6,260 nt of DNA from the NCBI GenBank assembly GCA_002304835.1, contig DBPK01000012.1, forward strand, positions 3,426 to 9,685, given 5' to 3'. Below the pieces are notes generated by a model. That model had not been told where the DNA came from, searched no databases, and saw only the letters and a program-made list of their open reading frames with translations. How positions within the stretch are numbered: the stretch's first letter is position 1; each line of letters starts with the position of its first letter. The translations under genes were made by a program, and so were the position numbers. The stretch comes from Firmicutes bacterium UBA1422. Lineage in GTDB: Bacteria > Bacillota > Clostridia > Peptostreptococcales > Anaerovoracaceae. Positions 4,276 to 6,260 of this stretch are shown one piece after another.

Positions 4276-6260
4276 ATGGATAAAATCAGAGTTTTGATTG
4301 ACGGAAAGGAATGTTTCGGAAGCCCCGGGCAGACCATATTGGAGGTCGCAAAAGAGAACGACATCTTCATTCCCTCTCTTTGTTACGATCAGAGAGTTGA
4401 AGCATATGGAGCCTGCGGTATATGTGTTGTTGAGGTGGCGGGAAACCCAAAACTTCTAAAATCATGCAGTACTGAAATAGAGCCCGATATGGCCGTCAGA
4501 ACAAATACTGACAGGATCAAAGAATCCAGAAAAACAAATATGGAGCTTTTGATGTCCGATCATCACGGAGACTGCAAAGGACCATGTACCCTAAATTGTC
4601 CGGCAGGGACGGATTGTCAGGGATATGTAGGGCTTATAGCCAACGGACAGTTTGAGGAAGCCATAAAACTTATAAAAGAAAAGATACCTCTTCCGGGTGC
4701 CATCGGCAGAGTATGTCCTCACCCCTGTGAAACAGACTGCCGCAGAGGTCTTGTGGAGGAACCCATATCAATAGCATGGCTCAAGCGTTTTGCCGCAGAT
4801 GTGGATGCAGAAAGCGGTAATCCTTTCATCCCTGATTGTGAACCTGACACAGGCAAAAAGGTCGCAGTAATAGGAGGAGGTCCCATGGGACTTTCGGCTG
4901 CATATTTTCTTCGCCAGAAGGGGCATGCCGTAACGGTATATGAACAAATGCCATATTGTGGCGGCATGCTCAGATACGGTATACCTCAATACAGACTTCC
5001 AAAGGAAGAAGTGCTTGACCAGGAAGTAAAACTTATAGAAAAAACCGGCGTAGAAATCAAAGTAAATACAAGGATAGGAAGAGATATAACCTTTGAGGAA
5101 CTCAAAAAGAAACATGATGCTGTCCTGGTGGCCATAGGAGCATGGGTATCCACGGGTACAGGTTGTAAGGGAGAAGATACAGAAGGTGTTATCGGAGGTA
5201 TCGATTTTCTTCAGTCGGTAATAAACAAGACACCGCCGGATCTGAAGGGCAAGAATGTGGCCATAGTAGGCGGAGGGAATACAGCCATGGACTGTTGTAG
5301 GACAGCTGTAAGACTTGGCGCAAAAAACTCATATAATATTTACAGAAGAACAAAGGCGGAAATGCCGGCTGATGAAATAGAAATACTGGAAGGCGAAGAA
5401 GAAGGCGTTATCTTCAAGAACCTTACAAATCCCATAGAAATCATTCCCGGAGAAGACGGGAAGGTAAAACAGATACATCTTCAGGTAATGGAGCTGGGTG
5501 AGCCTGATGAATCAGGAAGAAGAAAACCCGTAGCTATAGAAGGAAAGACAGAGACTCTGGATGTGGATTATGTGCTCCTGGCAATAGGTCAGGCGGTGAA
5601 TTCAGAGGGAATAAAGAATATCGAACTTACAAGAAGAAAAGGGATAGCATACGACCCTGACACCTACATGACAAGTGAAGAGGGCGTGTTCGCAGGCGGA
5701 GACTGCGGCAATGATAAGATTTCAATAGCAGTTGAAGCCATGGCAGATGCCAATAAGGCGGCAGAAGTAATAGATGCATATCTGCAAGGACAAAAAATCA
5801 AACATCAGATGCCCTATGTGGATATACGCGACGACCTTGATGAAGAGGCCTTTGAAGACAGAGAAAGAAAATTCCGTAAGAGAATGGGCCAGATGGAAGC
5901 GAACAAACGTAAGGGCAACTTCAAGGAAGTAGTATACGGATATGATGAAGAGGAAGCAATGGAAGAAGCAAAGCGGTGTCTGGAATGCGGATGCGGCAAT
6001 TACTTCACCTGCAGACTTATAGAGTATACGAATCTTTTCGGTGCCAGCGGACATGCCAGAATGGCAGGAAAGAAAAACATCTACGATTTCAAAGATCCCG
6101 ATTACAAAGGAGAAGACTATAACGATGATCATCCCTATGTTCTAAGAGATCCCAACAAGTGTATACATTGTGGACTCTGCGTGAGGATGTGTAATGAAGT
6201 AATGGGAGTAGGGGCTTTGGCCTTTGTGAACAGGGGATTTGATACGGTGGTAAAACCCGC
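4276..6260 (+). CDS. Fusion protein: NuoG/HydA-type [2Fe-2S] ferredoxin + GltD/NfnB-like FAD-NAD(P)H oxidoreductase + [4Fe-4S] domain, 3'-truncated by window
   Basis: The frame is open to the window end (661 full codons). Domains in order: [2Fe-2S] ferredoxin with Cys36, Cys47, Cys50, Cys64; a Cys-rich segment with HH 96-97, Cys100, Cys104, Cys108, Cys114 and RVCPHPC/C at 147, 151, 155, as in GltD; FAD-binding fold GGGPMG (200-205) with Glu223 at the end of the second strand; pyridine-nucleotide fold GGGNTAMD (332-339) with YRR...EMPA (356-365) as in GltD/NfnB; FAD closure AIGQ (436-439) and GVFAGGD (470-476); a charged linker (about 516-567); Cys568, 571, 573, 579; and a NuoG/FdhA-type [4Fe-4S] motif C629-x2-C632-x2-C635-x3-C639. 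AGGAG at 4261-4265 sits 10 nt before the ATG, 15 nt after the previous stop. It probably brings a second flavin and NAD(P)H site to the NuoEF pair. After residue 661 it may end soon (StnC-like) or run into a molybdopterin or H-cluster domain. Confidence 0.9.
   Translation, partial: MDKIRVLIDGKECFGSPGQTILEVAKENDIFIPSLCYDQRVEAYGACGICVVEVAGNPKLLKSCSTEIEPDMAVRTNTDRIKESRKTNMELLMSDHHGDCKGPCTLNCPAGTDCQGYVGLIANGQFEEAIKLIKEKIPLPGAIGRVCPHPCETDCRRGLVEEPISIAWLKRFAADVDAESGNPFIPDCEPDTGKKVAVIGGGPMGLSAAYFLRQKGHAVTVYEQMPYCGGMLRYGIPQYRLPKEEVLDQEVKLIEKTGVEIKVNTRIGRDITFEELKKKHDAVLVAIGAWVSTGTGCKGEDTEGVIGGIDFLQSVINKTPPDLKGKNVAIVGGGNTAMDCCRTAVRLGAKNSYNIYRRTKAEMPADEIEILEGEEEGVIFKNLTNPIEIIPGEDGKVKQIHLQVMELGEPDESGRRKPVAIEGKTETLDVDYVLLAIGQAVNSEGIKNIELTRRKGIAYDPDTYMTSEEGVFAGGDCGNDKISIAVEAMADANKAAEVIDAYLQGQKIKHQMPYVDIRDDLDEEAFEDRERKFRKRMGQMEANKRKGNFKEVVYGYDEEEAMEEAKRCLECGCGNYFTCRLIEYTNLFGASGHARMAGKKNIYDFKDPDYKGEDYNDDHPYVLRDPNKCIHCGLCVRMCNEVMGVGALAFVNRGFDTVVKP

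Noticed and set aside
5722..6132. Minus-strand open frame of 136 codons with hydrophobic stretches
   Set aside because: It is the complement of the charged linker and Cys-rich part of the fusion protein. The hydrophobic look comes from reversing Glu/Lys codons into Phe/Leu codons.

Overview
The window looks like chromosomal DNA of a strictly anaerobic, low-GC Clostridia-type Firmicute. The codons are AT-leaning, with heavy use of ATA for Ile and AGA/AGG for Arg. Shine-Dalgarno sites are strong (GGAGG, AGGAGG), the promoters are sigma-A type, and the proteins are rich in iron-sulfur cluster motifs typical of fermentative or acetogenic redox metabolism. I cannot name a genus from the sequence. 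All real genes are on the + strand and no RNA gene, insertion sequence or CRISPR array is visible.

Layout: (1) 1-867 is the C-terminal end of a molybdopterin-oxidoreductase-family protein (formate dehydrogenase alpha / NuoG-like), closed by a strong intrinsic terminator at 890-936. (2) 961-1999 is a single-gene unit, a promoter plus a short, ACT-less homoserine dehydrogenase (hom), ending in an AT-rich hairpin. (3) From 2061 to the window end is a redox operon. It has a near-consensus extended -10 promoter, a palindrome over the -10 box and a small terminator-like hairpin in the leader. Three tightly packed genes follow: a NuoE/HydC/HndA-like [2Fe-2S] protein (2147-2668), a NuoF/HydB/HndC-like flavoprotein (2665-4260, 4-nt overlap), and a large multidomain protein (4276 to beyond 6260). 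The last combines a NuoG/HydA-type [2Fe-2S] ferredoxin, a GltD/NfnB-type FAD and NAD(P)H oxidoreductase, and a NuoG/FdhA-type [4Fe-4S] domain.

Working together, the third unit has the composition expected of a soluble bifurcating-type complex. The NuoE-NuoF pair would handle NAD(H) through FMN and Fe-S clusters. The GltD-like subunit adds a second flavin and a second pyridine-nucleotide site. This resembles the Stn-type (Sporomusa) transhydrogenases. If the last gene continues into a molybdopterin or H-cluster domain beyond the window, it would instead be a formate dehydrogenase or hydrogenase complex with a built-in NAD(P)H-flavin module. The molybdopterin-family fragment at the left edge makes the first of these worth considering, but the sequence shown cannot decide it.
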